Positions 25,316 through 34,953 of a stretch of DNA of 64,000 nt are shown in pieces. Every line of letters starts with the position of its first letter. The stretch's first letter is position 1. The stretch covers positions 434,001 to 498,000 of the forward strand of contig NZ_JAPDIA010000007.1 of assembly GCF_029525575.1 (NCBI RefSeq). Direction: 5' to 3'. The position numbers and the translations under genes were made by a program. Below the pieces are notes generated by a model that was not told where the DNA came from, did not search any database, and worked only from the letters and a program-made list of their open reading frames with translations. The DNA comes from Cohnella rhizosphaerae. GTDB lineage: Bacteria; Bacillota; Bacilli; Paenibacillales; Paenibacillaceae.

Positions 25316-28300
25316 ATGAAGTTTTTCACGAATTTTTCGCTGCGCAATCCGGTGGCGATTGTTCTGCTCGTCATCCTGGTGGCGATCGGGGGGCGTTTAC
25401 GCTTCGACCAAGTTCCAGCAGGAGCAGCAGCCGGAGATTCAATTTCCGGGCATCATGGTTCAGGCGATTTATCCCGGCGCTGCGCCGGGCGAGGTGCTGA
25501 GCCAGGTGACCTTGCCGCTGGAGGCGGCGCTTAAAAACGTGGAAGGCGTCAAAAACGTGACGTCGCAGTCCGCCAACAGCGTATCGGGGCTGCAGCTCGA
25601 ATTCAGCTACAACGACGATATGAAAAAGAAGCAGGAGCTCGTCAAGCAGGCGGTCGGCGAGGTTCGGCTGCCGGAGGGCGTCGACAAGCCTCAGGTCATG
25701 TATTATTCGACGACCAATCAGCCGATCATGTACTCGACGGTCATCGCCCGGGGCGACATGACGGAATCGGAGCTTAGCGATTACGTAAAAAACACGCTGC
25801 GGCCGAAGCTCGAGGCGCTCGAAGGCGTCGGCGAAGTGCAGACCGTCGGGCTGAAGGACGACGGGGTCTATATCCGCCTCGACGCCGCCAAGATGAACGA
25901 GCGCGGGATCGCCTTCGAGCAGATCACGGGCGCGCTGCAAGCCAACAACCTGAGCGTGCCGCTCGGGGAAGCGACGGTGGGACAGTCGACGCTGCCGGTA
26001 TTCGTCCAGGGCGACTTGCGTTCGGTCGAACAGTTGAAGGCATGGCCGCTGACGGCGGACGGCACGGTCAAGCTGACCGACGTCGCCTCGATCGGGCAGC
26101 GCGAAGACCTTGCGATCGTCAATCGGACGAACGGCAAGCCGAGCGTCACGCTGAACGTCGTCAAGACGGCCACGGCCAACACGGTGGATGTGTCCGAGCG
26201 GGTGCTCGAAGCATACGACGAAGCGGAAAAAAGCGGCCAGGTCGATACGCTGATCATGTACGACCGCGCGGTCGACATTAAGGAATCCGTCGGTTCCCTG
26301 GCGCGCGAGGGCGGACTGGGCGCCTTGTTCGCCTCGATCCTGATCCTCTTCTTCCTGCGGAACTTCCGCGCGACGCTGATCGCGATCGTCTCGATCCCGC
26401 TGTCCATGCTGATCGCGATGATCTGCCTCAAGACGTTCACGGACGTCACGCTGAACATCATGACGCTCGGCGGCCTGGCCGTCGCGACGGGGCGCGTCGT
26501 GGACGACAGCATCGTCGTCATCGAGAACATCATCCGGCGAATCCGCGGGGAAAAGGCGGACAGCGGACTGATCGCCGCCGCGACGGCGGAGGTCGGCAGG
26601 GCGATCACGTCGTCAACGATCACGACGGTTGCCGTGTTCGCGCCGCTCGGACTGCTGCAGGGCATGATTGGCGGCTACTTCCGCCCGTTCGCGCTGACCG
26701 TCGGCTTCGCGCTTCTGTCCTCGCTGCTCGTCGCGCTGACGGTCGTGCCGCTCATGGCTTGGGGACTGATGAAAAACAAGGTGCCGAAGGAAACCGGCGA
26801 ATCGGCGATGAGCCGCGGCTACAAGCGGGTGCTCGAATGGTCGCTGGCCCACAAGGGAACGGTGCTCGTGCTCGCCACCCTGATCTTCCTGGGCAGCCTG
26901 GCCCCCATTTTCGCCGGCAAGATCGGCGTCACGCTGCTGCCCGAATCCGACTACAAATACATTTTCGCCGATCTGAAGATGCCGAAGGGCACGACGGCCA
27001 GCGCCGTTCGGACGGAAGCCGCCAAGCTCGACAAGCTGATCGCCGAGCATCCGGCCGTCAAAAATTCGAGCGTCACGATGGGCGGCACCTTCTTCGGCGA
27101 GGAGAGCGCGAATGCCGCCGGCTGGTTCATCGGCCTCAAGAACGGCACGGACCTCGACCGATTCAGCGACGAGATCGCCGCGAAGGTCGCGGTGCCGGAA
27201 GGCGCCGAGTTCAGCCTGACGCAGGACGACATGTCCGGCGGCGGCGCGATCGACGTGACGGTGACCGGCCCTTCGACGGGCGATATCCGGACGGGTACCG
27301 GGATGATCACGGAAGCGATCGCCAAGATCGCCGGCACGGAGAATGTCGCGAACAATCTGCAGGACGGCACTAAAGGCATCGCGATCGAAGTGCGCCAGGC
27401 CGACGCGCAGAAGTACGGCCTGTCCGCCGCGCAAGCGTCGATGCAGCTGCGTCCGTTCCTGTCGGAGACGAGCGCCGGCCAGATCGGCGACGGCTCGGGC
27501 GCGAGCGACCTGCACGTGACGCTCGGCGGGATATCGATCGCTTCGCGGGACGACATCGCCGGCCTCAAGCTGCTGTCCCCGGACGGCGCCGCGATCCGCG
27601 TCAGGGACATCGCGGACGTGAAGGAAGTGCAGCTGCCGAGCACGCTGCTGTACAAGAACGGCGCGGAGTTCGCGACCGTCTCCGGCAAGATCGCGGACAA
27701 GAACGCAGGCAAGGTCAATTCGGAGATCGAGCGCGCGCTGAAGGACCTGAAGCTTCCCGCCGGCGTAGAATATGAATTCGGCGGCAGCAACGCCGACATT
27801 CAGCAGATGATGAGCGATATGATGATGGCGATGCTGGTCGCGGTCGGCATGGTGTACATCGTCATGGTCATCGCGTTCCGCGAAGGCCGCGCGCCGCTGG
27901 CCGTACTGTTCTCTCTGCCGTTCGCGCTCATCGGCGGCCTCGTCGGCACGCTGATCGGCGGCGAGCCGATGTCGGTATCGAGCATGATCGGCTTCCTGAT
28001 GCTGATCGGCATCGTCGTCACCAACGCGATCGTGCTGCTCGAACGCGTCCATCAGCAGATCGAGCGCGGCCTGACGATCCGCGCCGCGCTGATCGAAGCC
28101 GGCGGCACGCGCCTCCGTCCGATCCTGATGACCGCGATCGCGACGATCTGCGCCCTGATCCCGCTCGCGATCGGCATGGGCGGCGGCAGCATCATCTCGA
28201 GCGGCCTCGCCGTCGTCGTCATCGGCGGCCTCGCCAGCTCGACGCTGCTAACGCTTGTCGTCGTGCCGGTCATGTACGAGCTGCTCTACTTCAAACGCGC

Positions 28301-28352
28301 TCGCCGCGAGCGCTTGTCGCTAAGTGCCGAGCCGGCGGAGCCGGCTGCCTGA
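25316..28352 (+). CDS. RND-family efflux permease, SwrC/AcrB type (frameshift in G6)
   Basis: About 1011 aa after joining across G6 (25388-25393). It begins MKFFTNFSLRNPVAIVLLVI (TM1) and resumes as VYASTKFQQEQQPEIQFPGI. Twelve membrane helices and two large outer loops are present. The proton-relay aspartates are in TM4 (GRVVDDSIVVIENI). The GRVVDDSIVV pattern is that of the Firmicute SwrC/YerP group, which in Bacillus subtilis gives self-resistance to surfactin. No membrane-fusion or outer-membrane partner is nearby, as usual for this group. The ATG at 25316 has a weak GTGGGAG site. It probably exports lipophilic compounds. Confidence 0.92.
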
Positions 28353-28485
28353 TCGATCCTGCGGACGGGCGATGTCCCGCTCGCATGCCTGCGTGGAAAT
28401 TCGCCGGCTCTCGGCGCCGCCTTCCGGCCGGCTCTGGCGGAGGCATGGAGAAGGACGCCCCGCAGTTCGATTCGACGCTGTCTTG

Positions 28486-28518
28486 AACGACCCTCCTTTG
28501 CGGAGCGGTCGTTTTTCT
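28486..28518 (+). terminator. Intrinsic terminator
   Basis: AACGACC (28486-28492) pairs with GGTCGTT (28507-28513), with further CTCC/GGAG pairing and a run of T. It ends the RND transcript; the 133 bp between gene and hairpin show no feature. Confidence 0.85.
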
Positions 28519-28530
28519 TTTTCGCGACGC

Positions 28531-29232
28531 TCAAACTTCCCGGATCGCGTACGTACGATACCGGTCCGTGACCGCGACGGGCCGGCTGTCCTTCAAGTAA
28601 TAGCGGTCGTTCACCTTCCACGTATGCGTGCGCTTGTCTTTGCGGCGCACGTAGACGTAGTTGTAGGGCGAGGTCGCGTACACCCGATGTCCTTTTCTGG
28701 CGCAGCTTCGCAGGAACCGCACGTCCTCGCCCAGGGAGATGTCGGCGAACCGGGCGTCCTTCAGCACTTTTCGGCGGAACAGGATCGTGCCTCCCTGCAC
28801 GAAGTTCATGAAGCGGTGCCGCTCGCCCGGCGAACGAACGATCAACCGGCGGCTCGCGGCCAGATATACGAGGCAGGCATGCTTGCCGACGACGGAACTG
28901 CCGGTCCGCAGGAGCGCCCGAACCTGCTCGCGCAGATAATACGGCGAGTAATAGTCGTCGTGATCGAACTTGGCGATGAGCGGGTACCTGGCGCGGGAGA
29001 TGCCGCAGTTAAGACATTGGCCGAGCGAGATCCGCTCCGGTACGCGGTAGACGGCGACGTCAGGGCAGCGGGCCGCCTGTCGGCGCAGCGCCTTTAGATC
29101 GACGCCGTCTTTGTTGACGATGACGATCAATTGTTTGCGCGGATAGCGTTGGCGCGCGTAGTTGCCGAGCACGTTGGCAAAAAATTCGGGACGGTTCGTG
29201 CAAGCCACGATGGATACGCCTGGTTTGCTCAA
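28531..29232 (-). CDS. Glycosyltransferase family 2
   Basis: 233 aa from a TTG start at 29232 preceded by GGAGGGG. The GT-A fold is seen in VSIVACTNRPEFFANVLGNY, VIVNKDGVDL, the nucleotide-sugar metal motif KFDHDDYY (about residue 90, the DxD equivalent) and GGTILFRRKVL. No membrane helix is present, so it is a cytoplasmic transferase. The C-terminal half (YNYVYVRRKDKRTHTWKVND) is typical of small GT2 proteins found in Paenibacillus and Bacillus. Acceptor unknown; the gene stands alone between the RND pump and the riboswitch, divergent from the latter. Confidence 0.9.
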   Translation of the reverse strand: MSKPGVSIVACTNRPEFFANVLGNYARQRYPRKQLIVIVNKDGVDLKALRRQAARCPDVAVYRVPERISLGQCLNCGISRARYPLIAKFDHDDYYSPYYLREQVRALLRTGSSVVGKHACLVYLAASRRLIVRSPGERHRFMNFVQGGTILFRRKVLKDARFADISLGEDVRFLRSCARKGHRVYATSPYNYVYVRRKDKRTHTWKVNDRYYLKDSRPVAVTDRYRTYAIREV

Positions 29233-29392
29233 GGCTGATTCCCCTCCGTTCGTCTTTCATCATATGTGACGAATCCGCTTCTGCGTATCGCCACCCGCCT
29301 ATCGCGAATGATAGCGGAATCTTTTCTTTTATAGGAAAAAAGTTCTATGTATTTAACTCGGAAAATGATAGTATATATCCAGTTGAATACGT

Positions 29393-29473
29393 TGTGAGAA
29401 AGGCAAACTCGCCGAAAGGCGAGGACGCAAAGCTACGGGCCTAAGGGAAACTACGGTCGCCGGGTTGCCAGGG
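29393..29473 (+). ncRNA. Cyclic di-GMP-I riboswitch aptamer (GEMM-I)
   Basis: The core signature is intact: GGCAAAC, a GAAA-capped helix (CTCGCCGAAAGGCGAG), GACGCAAAGC, then a second helix containing GGCCTAA (the usual tetraloop-receptor region) and the closing GCCGGGTTGCC that pairs with the start. A promoter-like TATATA lies at 29372-29377. An intrinsic terminator follows at 29492-29517, and the gene controlled is a GGDEF-EAL protein that makes or degrades the same ligand. Confidence 0.96.
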
Positions 29474-29491
29474 AACAGTGCCGCATACAAG

Positions 29492-29517
29492 GTTATTTCC
29501 ATGGGAAATAGCTTTTT
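29492..29517 (+). terminator. Riboswitch expression-platform terminator
   Basis: GTTATTTCC (29492-29500) and GGAAATAGC (29504-29512) form a nine-pair stem with an ATG loop, followed by TTTTTG. It stands 85 nt before the coding start, so c-di-GMP binding can decide read-through. Confidence 0.88.
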
Positions 29518-29601
29518 GTTTTCTCTTTTTTCCAACCGTTTTCATAGACGTATTTCCTCGATTGCATCGCTGCCCAATATTAGTCATCGTGAGGGATTAC
29601 T

Positions 29602-31893
29602 ATGTTACGTGCTCGACGTTTGCCGCTGCTGCTGCTATCCGGATTCGCCGCGACCATCGGATGCTGGTATCTGATCTTCTGGGAAAATGAATGGATGCGC
29701 GTCTTGGGCTCGAACGTGCTTCAGATTTTGGCAGGCGCCGTCGGCGCTTTTTGGACATTGCGGACAGGTATTAGGCTGAACGGCAAGCGCCGCAGATTTT
29801 GGCTGATGATCGGCACGGGCCTGATCCTCAATGTGCTAGCTAATTTTCAACTGCTCTACACGCAGCTTGCTTCGTCCGCCACGGAATATTCCGCGTTCTC
29901 CTACGTTTTCTGGCTGATCGCCTACTGTTTTTTTCTCGTCGCCCTGTTCGGCAAATACAGGTATGTCCAAGGTCGTTCGACGGGGTCCGGCTATCTGTTC
30001 AACATCGTCGTCTTTACGGTCACGGCCGCCAGCGTCAGCATTCACTTCGTGATCAATCCGATCGTCTCCATCCCCGACGAATCGCCATTCGTCACGCTGC
30101 TCTCCGTCGCTTACCCCCTGGCGTCGCTGAGCATCTTCCTGATTACGCTTATTCTGTACTATACCTTGCTGCAGCAGGGCGCGCTGAGCGCCTCGATGCT
30201 GTACGTCGTCTGGGGCATGCTGTGCCAGGTCGCGAGCGATCTCGGCTTCGCCTACCTCTCCGAGCGCCAGGCGCAGAGCTCTGGCGAGTTCGTGGACGTG
30301 TTATGGGTGCTTGCCTTGCTGTTGATCGGACTGGGCGGCCGTTATGCGGCGGGAGAGAAGGTGACCGATCCTTTAAAGGAAAGCGAGTCCGGCGGGCAGA
30401 TCAAGGAGTCCGTCTTCCCGTATGCCAGCATCGCCGTACTCGTCATTTTTTTCGTATTCGGCAGCCGCTGGGATTTTAACGCGCTCAGCCTGGGCTTGCT
30501 GCTGCTGTTTCTGTTGATCGCGGGGCGCCAGCTCCGTATGATGCGCGTCCTGAACAAGCTGATGGGCGAGTACCGTTATCTGGCTTACCACGACCCGCTC
30601 ACGGGCCTGAAGAACCGAATCGGCTTCCTGGAGGATCTGGAACGCATGATCGGCAGGACCGGCGTGCGCGCAGGCTTGCTGCTGATCGACCTCGACCGCT
30701 TCAAGGTGATCAACGATACGCTCGGGCATCATGCCGGGGACCGGATTCTGGTTCAGACGGCAGAACGGCTCAGGCGCTCCGTCGGCTGTGTCCGGGTGCC
30801 GCTCTACAGGCTGGGCGGCGACGAATTCGTCGTCATCTTGACGGATGCCGAGAATTCCTGGTGCGCGGCAGCGGCCGAGCGGATTTTGGAGCAGTTTCGC
30901 GAGCCGTTCCGCTTCGAGGAGATCGAGATCATCGCGACGCCTAGCATCGGCATCAGCATCTATCCGGATAACGGCTGCACGAGCAACGACCTGTTAAAAT
31001 ACGCGGATGCCGCGATGTACCTGGCGAAGGAAAACGGCAAAAACAGCTTCCGGTTCTATAATACGGAGCTGCACGCGATTCTGGCCCGCAAAATGAAGCT
31101 GGAACACGAGCTCAGGCGGGCGATCGAACGCAGCCAATTCAAGCTCAGCTACCAGCCGAAGGTCGAGCTGCGCACGGAGCGGATCATCGGCATGGAGGCG
31201 CTGCTTCGCTGGGAGCATCCTGAGCTCGGCATTGTTTCCCCCGCGGAGTTCATTCCCGTCGCCGAAGAGACGGGCCAGATCGTCGCGATCGGGAACTGGG
31301 TGCTCGAACGCGCCTGCGAGCAGAACAAGGCATGGCAGGATAAAGGCTACCCGCCGTTGTGCATCTCGGTCAACGTATCGGTGCGCCAGTTTCAGCATCG
31401 CGAATTCCTGATGTCGGTACGCAGCGTGCTGCAGCGGACGGGCTTGTCCGCCGCGTACCTGGAGCTTGAGATCACGGAAAGCATCATGCAAAACGTGAAG
31501 GAGAGCACCGACGTGCTGCACGCGCTCAGAAAGATGGGCATCGGCGTCTCGATCGACGACTTCGGCACGGGCTATTCGTCGCTGTTCATCATTCCCAAGC
31601 TGCCGATCGATACGATCAAGATCGACAAGTCTTTCATCGACGATATCGACGACCGGGTTCAGCTGTCGATGCTCAAGACGATCATCGATCTGGGGCTGAG
31701 TCTCAACCTGGGCGTCGTCGCGGAAGGGATCGAGTCGGAGCACCAACGGCAGGTGCTCGTCGCGCACGGCTGTCCGGTCGGTCAGGGGTATCTCTATTCC
31801 AGGCCGGTGAGCCCGGAAGCGTTCGAGGAGATGCTGTCGGCCGCGAGGGCGGCGGGAACCGGATCGAATACGTGCCCGGACATCGCGAATTAA
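29602..31893 (+). CDS. Membrane GGDEF-EAL protein (diguanylate cyclase/phosphodiesterase)
   Basis: 763 aa. The first 310 residues carry about ten membrane helices, a sensor module of no family that I can name. The GGDEF domain (about 325-480) has an intact active-site LGGDEFVVIL (about residue 404). The EAL domain (about 500-750) keeps MEALLRWEHP, the NVSVRQF strand, ITES, DDFGTGYSS and DKSF, so both activities may be present. ATG 29602 follows GTGAGGGA. Because a c-di-GMP-I riboswitch precedes it, the protein sits in a feedback loop on the second messenger; the sign of the loop depends on the dominant activity. Confidence 0.95.
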   Translation: MLRARRLPLLLLSGFAATIGCWYLIFWENEWMRVLGSNVLQILAGAVGAFWTLRTGIRLNGKRRRFWLMIGTGLILNVLANFQLLYTQLASSATEYSAFSYVFWLIAYCFFLVALFGKYRYVQGRSTGSGYLFNIVVFTVTAASVSIHFVINPIVSIPDESPFVTLLSVAYPLASLSIFLITLILYYTLLQQGALSASMLYVVWGMLCQVASDLGFAYLSERQAQSSGEFVDVLWVLALLLIGLGGRYAAGEKVTDPLKESESGGQIKESVFPYASIAVLVIFFVFGSRWDFNALSLGLLLLFLLIAGRQLRMMRVLNKLMGEYRYLAYHDPLTGLKNRIGFLEDLERMIGRTGVRAGLLLIDLDRFKVINDTLGHHAGDRILVQTAERLRRSVGCVRVPLYRLGGDEFVVILTDAENSWCAAAAERILEQFREPFRFEEIEIIATPSIGISIYPDNGCTSNDLLKYADAAMYLAKENGKNSFRFYNTELHAILARKMKLEHELRRAIERSQFKLSYQPKVELRTERIIGMEALLRWEHPELGIVSPAEFIPVAEETGQIVAIGNWVLERACEQNKAWQDKGYPPLCISVNVSVRQFQHREFLMSVRSVLQRTGLSAAYLELEITESIMQNVKESTDVLHALRKMGIGVSIDDFGTGYSSLFIIPKLPIDTIKIDKSFIDDIDDRVQLSMLKTIIDLGLSLNLGVVAEGIESEHQRQVLVAHGCPVGQGYLYSRPVSPEAFEEMLSAARAAGTGSNTCPDIAN

Positions 31894-31923
31894 GGCTGAA
31901 GGAGCGTTTCGCTGACGCAGCCG

Positions 31924-32547
31924 TCAATTCCGCTCGGGGTAAAAGGTCAGGCCGAGCTGTTCGACGATCTCTTCCGGCGACAGTCCGCGAACGTCCCGCT
32001 GCGCGGCGTAGGATTCGCTGCTGAGCGCGACGAGCAGCATGTCCGCCTTGAATACGGCGCTCGCCTGCGCGACGGCCATGTCCTGGCCGCTTCCGGGCAT
32101 CTTCTCGAACTGCGCGACGAGAATCTCGTGCAGCTGCCCGTAGAGCGGACTTAGCGCTTTGGGCCGGGCGCGGGCAGCGGGAGGGGATTCCTCTACGCCC
32201 GCCAGCAGCCGGTTCTTTTTCTCGCGGAAACCGACGAACAAGCTCACGATCCCACGAAGACGCAGACTCGGCGAGTCGTCGCGATGCGTCTCGAGATAGG
32301 CTTCGATATCGTCGAACAACAGCACGATGTTGTCCTTCATCAGGTCGAGGCACAGCTCGCTTTTGTTGCGGTACCGGCGATACAGCGTCCCCGGGCCGAT
32401 CTGGGCTTCGGTCGCGATCTGATTCATGCTGACCTGGCCTGCGCCGTGCCGGTCGAACAGCCGGAGCGCCGCATCCAGTATGCGCTGACGGTTCTCCGCG
32501 GCATCGCGCCGTTCCGGGCGAGCGCCGGCTTCTTGTCTCTCATCCAT
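31924..32547 (-). CDS. TetR/AcrR-family regulator
   Basis: 207 aa. I place the start at ATG 32547, preceded by TGGAGG; a longer frame to 32580 lacks a site. The DNA-binding helices are clear (RILDAALRLFDRHGAGQVSM, NQIATEAQIGPGTLYRRYRN). The C-terminal domain contains LFVGFREKKNRLLAGVEES, found in regulators of multidrug or hydrolase genes. It is divergent from an isochorismatase-like gene with a canonical promoter overlapped by two direct repeats containing GGAGAGGTCTCC, its likely operators. The MFS gene beyond is probably in the same regulon. Confidence 0.92.
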   Translation of the reverse strand: MDERQEAGARPERRDAAENRQRILDAALRLFDRHGAGQVSMNQIATEAQIGPGTLYRRYRNKSELCLDLMKDNIVLLFDDIEAYLETHRDDSPSLRLRGIVSLFVGFREKKNRLLAGVEESPPAARARPKALSPLYGQLHEILVAQFEKMPGSGQDMAVAQASAVFKADMLLVALSSESYAAQRDVRGLSPEEIVEQLGLTFYPERN

Positions 32548-32573
32548 TCTCCGCAACCTCCATTGAATGCTTC

Positions 32574-32628
32574 TTGACATCGGAGAGGTCTCCGCTTAAT
32601 ATCAAGTGGAGAGGTCTCCGGTTAATAT
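32574..32628 (+). promoter_or_regulatory. Promoter with tandem TetR operators
   Basis: TTGACA (32574-32579) and TAATAT (32597-32602) are 17 bp apart. GGAGAGGTCTCCGCTTAATA (32582) recurs as GGAGAGGTCTCCGGTTAATA (32608), a 26-bp period. Each carries the dyad GGAGA-N2-TCTCC, the first between -35 and -10, so bound repressor would block the promoter. Confidence 0.85.
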
Positions 32629-32654
32629 TATCATGGTGATGAGGAGGATTCAAC

Positions 32655-33224
32655 ATGGATCGACAAATCGGCAAAACGGCGCTGCTCGTGATGGATATGC
32701 AGCAGTCGATCGTCGCGAGATACGCGATGGACGAGGCGCGGTGGCGGCCATTTCAGACGGCCGTTCGCGCGGCGCGCGAGCACGGCGTTCAGGTTATTTA
32801 TGTCCGGCTCGCCTTCCGCGAGGGGTACCCCGAGGTCCACGCTGGCAATAAGATGTTCGCGGGTCTGGCCCAATACGGCGGCGCGACGGTCGCGGACGCG
32901 GGCACGCAAATTCTCGACGAGGTGCGGCCCGAACCGGGCGAGCCGGTCGTCACCAAGGTCCGCGTCAGCGCGTTCGCGGGCAGCGGGCTCGACGTCCTGC
33001 TTCGCGCGCGCGGGATCGATTCGCTCGTCCTCTGCGGCGTCTCCACGAGCGGCGTCGTGCTGTCGACGCTGCGGGAAGCGGCGGACCGCGATTTTACGCT
33101 GACGGTGCTGTCGGACGCCTGTATCGACGCCGATCCCGAGGTTCATCGCGTGCTCGCCGAGAAAGTTTTCCCGCGCCAGGCGGACGTGCTGACCGCGGAA
33201 GAATGGGCGAACCGGCTGTTTTAA
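32655..33224 (+). CDS. Isochorismatase-like hydrolase without the usual catalytic cysteine
   Basis: 189 aa, one domain. LLVMDMQQSI supplies the catalytic Asp (about residue 14) and VVTKVRVSAF the Lys (about 97). At the position of the nucleophilic Cys the sequence reads LCGVSTSGVVLSTLREAA; the Cys that normally follows ST-x-x is replaced by Val or Gly. A cysteine just before GV is not at the catalytic place. So either it uses another chemistry, as true isochorismatases do, or it is a binding protein. It is regulated by the divergent TetR protein and followed by an MFS exporter. Confidence 0.85.
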   Translation: MDRQIGKTALLVMDMQQSIVARYAMDEARWRPFQTAVRAAREHGVQVIYVRLAFREGYPEVHAGNKMFAGLAQYGGATVADAGTQILDEVRPEPGEPVVTKVRVSAFAGSGLDVLLRARGIDSLVLCGVSTSGVVLSTLREAADRDFTLTVLSDACIDADPEVHRVLAEKVFPRQADVLTAEEWANRLF

Positions 33225-33277
33225 CGAAACGCGGAATCCTGCATTCGGTTTCGCGGCGGAAAGAAGGCTTGTCGGCT

Positions 33278-34502
33278 ATGCCGATATGGAAAAGAAACCT
33301 GATCGTATGCTGGTTCGGGATGTTCGTCACGGGCATCGGCATGAGCCAGCTGGCACCGGTGCTGCCGCTTTTCATCAATCATCTGGGCATCGAAAATAAA
33401 GCTTACGTCTCTCAGCTGTCCGGTCTCGCGTTCGGCATTACGTTTATCGTGTCGGCGATCTTCTCGCCGATCTGGGGGGCACGCGGCCGACCGATTCGGC
33501 CGCAAGCCGATGCTGCTGCGCGCAAGCCTCGGCATGGCGATCGTCATCGGGTGCATGGGCTTCGCGCATAACGTGTACATGTTGATCGGGCTCCGGCTGC
33601 TGCAAGGCGTCATCACGGGCTACGGGACGGCCTGCACGACCATGATCGCGACGCAGACGGACAAGGCGCATGCGGGCTACGCGCTCGCTACCCTCTCTAC
33701 GGCGAGCATCGCCGGATCGCTGCTCGGTCCGACGGTCGGCGGCTTCATCGGCGAGAACCTCGGGATGCGCGACGTGTTCTTCTTTACGGGCGCGCTGCTG
33801 TTCGTCGCTTTCGTCGCGACCGCGCTATTCGTACGGGAGTCGTTCGTCCGCGAGGACAAGTTGCAGGTGCGAGGGTTTCGGGAGGTGTGGGATTCCGTGC
33901 CGGACAAGGGCCTCACGCTAATCCTGTTCGCGACGTTTTTCGTGCTCACGGTCGCCTTGTACTCGGTGGAGCCGATTCTCACCGTCTATATCACGCATCT
34001 ATCCGGCGGCGCAGGCCATGTTGCGTTGATCGCCGGCATTACGTTCTCGGCGTCGGGCCTCGCCAACATCTTCGCCGCCCCGCGGCTCGGCAAGCTGTCC
34101 GACCGGATCGGCGCCCACAAAGTCATGCTCGTCTCGATCGCCGTCGCGGGACTGCTGTTCATCCCCCAAGCGTTCGTGACCGCCCCGTGGCAGCTCATGG
34201 TCCTGCGCTTTCTGCTGGGGCTTACGTCCGCCGGACTCACGCCATCGGTCAATATTCTGCTGAAAAAGATCACGCCGCAGCAGATCACGGGCAGGGTGTT
34301 CGGATTTTCCATGTCCGCGGGCTACCTGGGCGTGTTCGCCGGCTCCGTGCTTGGCGGCCAGGTCGCGGCATGGTTCGGCCTTCGGTACGTGTTTGGCTTG
34401 ACAGGCGCGCTGCTGCTGATCAACGCCGCTTGGGTGTACGCGAAGGTGTATCGGAAGCTAGCGGCGCAGCAAGTCGATGCGGAGGGCGTTGCGGCGAACT
34501 AA
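33278..34502 (+). CDS. MFS multidrug transporter (frameshift in G6)
   Basis: About 407 aa. ATG 33278 follows AAAGAAGG. The first part ends with PIWG at G6 (33474-33479); the other frame continues HAADRFGRKPMLLRASLGMA, which completes motif A of the major facilitator family. Twelve helices are then present, with the antiporter motif in LGPTVGGFIGENLGMRDVFF and a second motif A, RLGKLSDRIGAHKVML. This places it with the MdtG-like drug:H+ antiporters. It lies 53 nt downstream of the isochorismatase-like gene and is probably co-induced by relief of TetR repression. Confidence 0.9.
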
Positions 34503-34553
34503 GGATGCGGGATATCGCTATTGCGCTTTAAGGACGGTTTTACGCCTGAATAA

Positions 34554-34682
34554 GAATGTCGAACATCGTTACTTTGCACGAAAAGTGCGATAGAGCCGAA
34601 ATAAGTATGTCGCACATCTTTATTTCAACAAAACCATGCGACAACGACGGAATAAGGATACGGCGCATCATTATCCGCGCAG
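34554..34682. repeat. Three degenerate ~55-bp repeats with inner dyads
   Basis: GAATAAGAATGTCGAACATC, GAAATAAGTATGTCGCACAT and GAATAAGGATACGGCGCATC start three successive units; each is a near-palindrome (AATAAG..ATGTCG..ACAT..TTATT) that can fold back. The region between 34503 and 34683 has no gene. Confidence 0.7.
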
Positions 34683-34683
34683 A

Positions 34684-34836
34684 GGTGGGATCGCCCCTCT
34701 TTGGACGCCGTCAGCCTACGTGCCGCCGGCGCATCTGCCGCGCCTGACCGCAAGCGACTGGCGGCAGGATTATCTGGACGGCCTGCGGCGTCTCGGGCTT
34801 CACCGGACGATCTCGGGCGCGGTCGTACAGGCGTAA
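34684..34836 (+). pseudogene. Possible C-terminal remnant of a gene
   Basis: From about 34684 to the stop at 34834-34836 the frame has a strongly coding-like codon pattern and gives YVPPAHLPRLTASDWRQDYL then DGLRRLGLHRTISGAVVQA. There is no start or ribosome binding site, and the upstream part dissolves into the repeat block at 34554. It looks like the tail of a gene whose front was lost. I do not recognise the family. Confidence 0.35.
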
Positions 34837-34870
34837 AGGAGCAAGCATCTTCACACATCCTTGCGATTTG

Positions 34871-34915
34871 GTGTGATCGAGATCACACTGGCGCGACTCC
34901 GCGCTTTTATATACT
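34871..34915 (+). promoter_or_regulatory. CRP/FNR-type box and promoter of the flavohemoglobin gene
   Basis: GTGTGATCGAGATCACAC (34871-34888) is a dyad with perfect 8-bp arms, the CRP/FNR consensus. A -10, TATACT, is at 34910-34915. The box centre is about 42 bp before the expected start point, the classical class II activator position, and no good -35 exists. Confidence 0.88.
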
Positions 34916-34953
34916 TGGCTCATCCCAAGTCCATGAAAGCGAGGAAAACCGCT

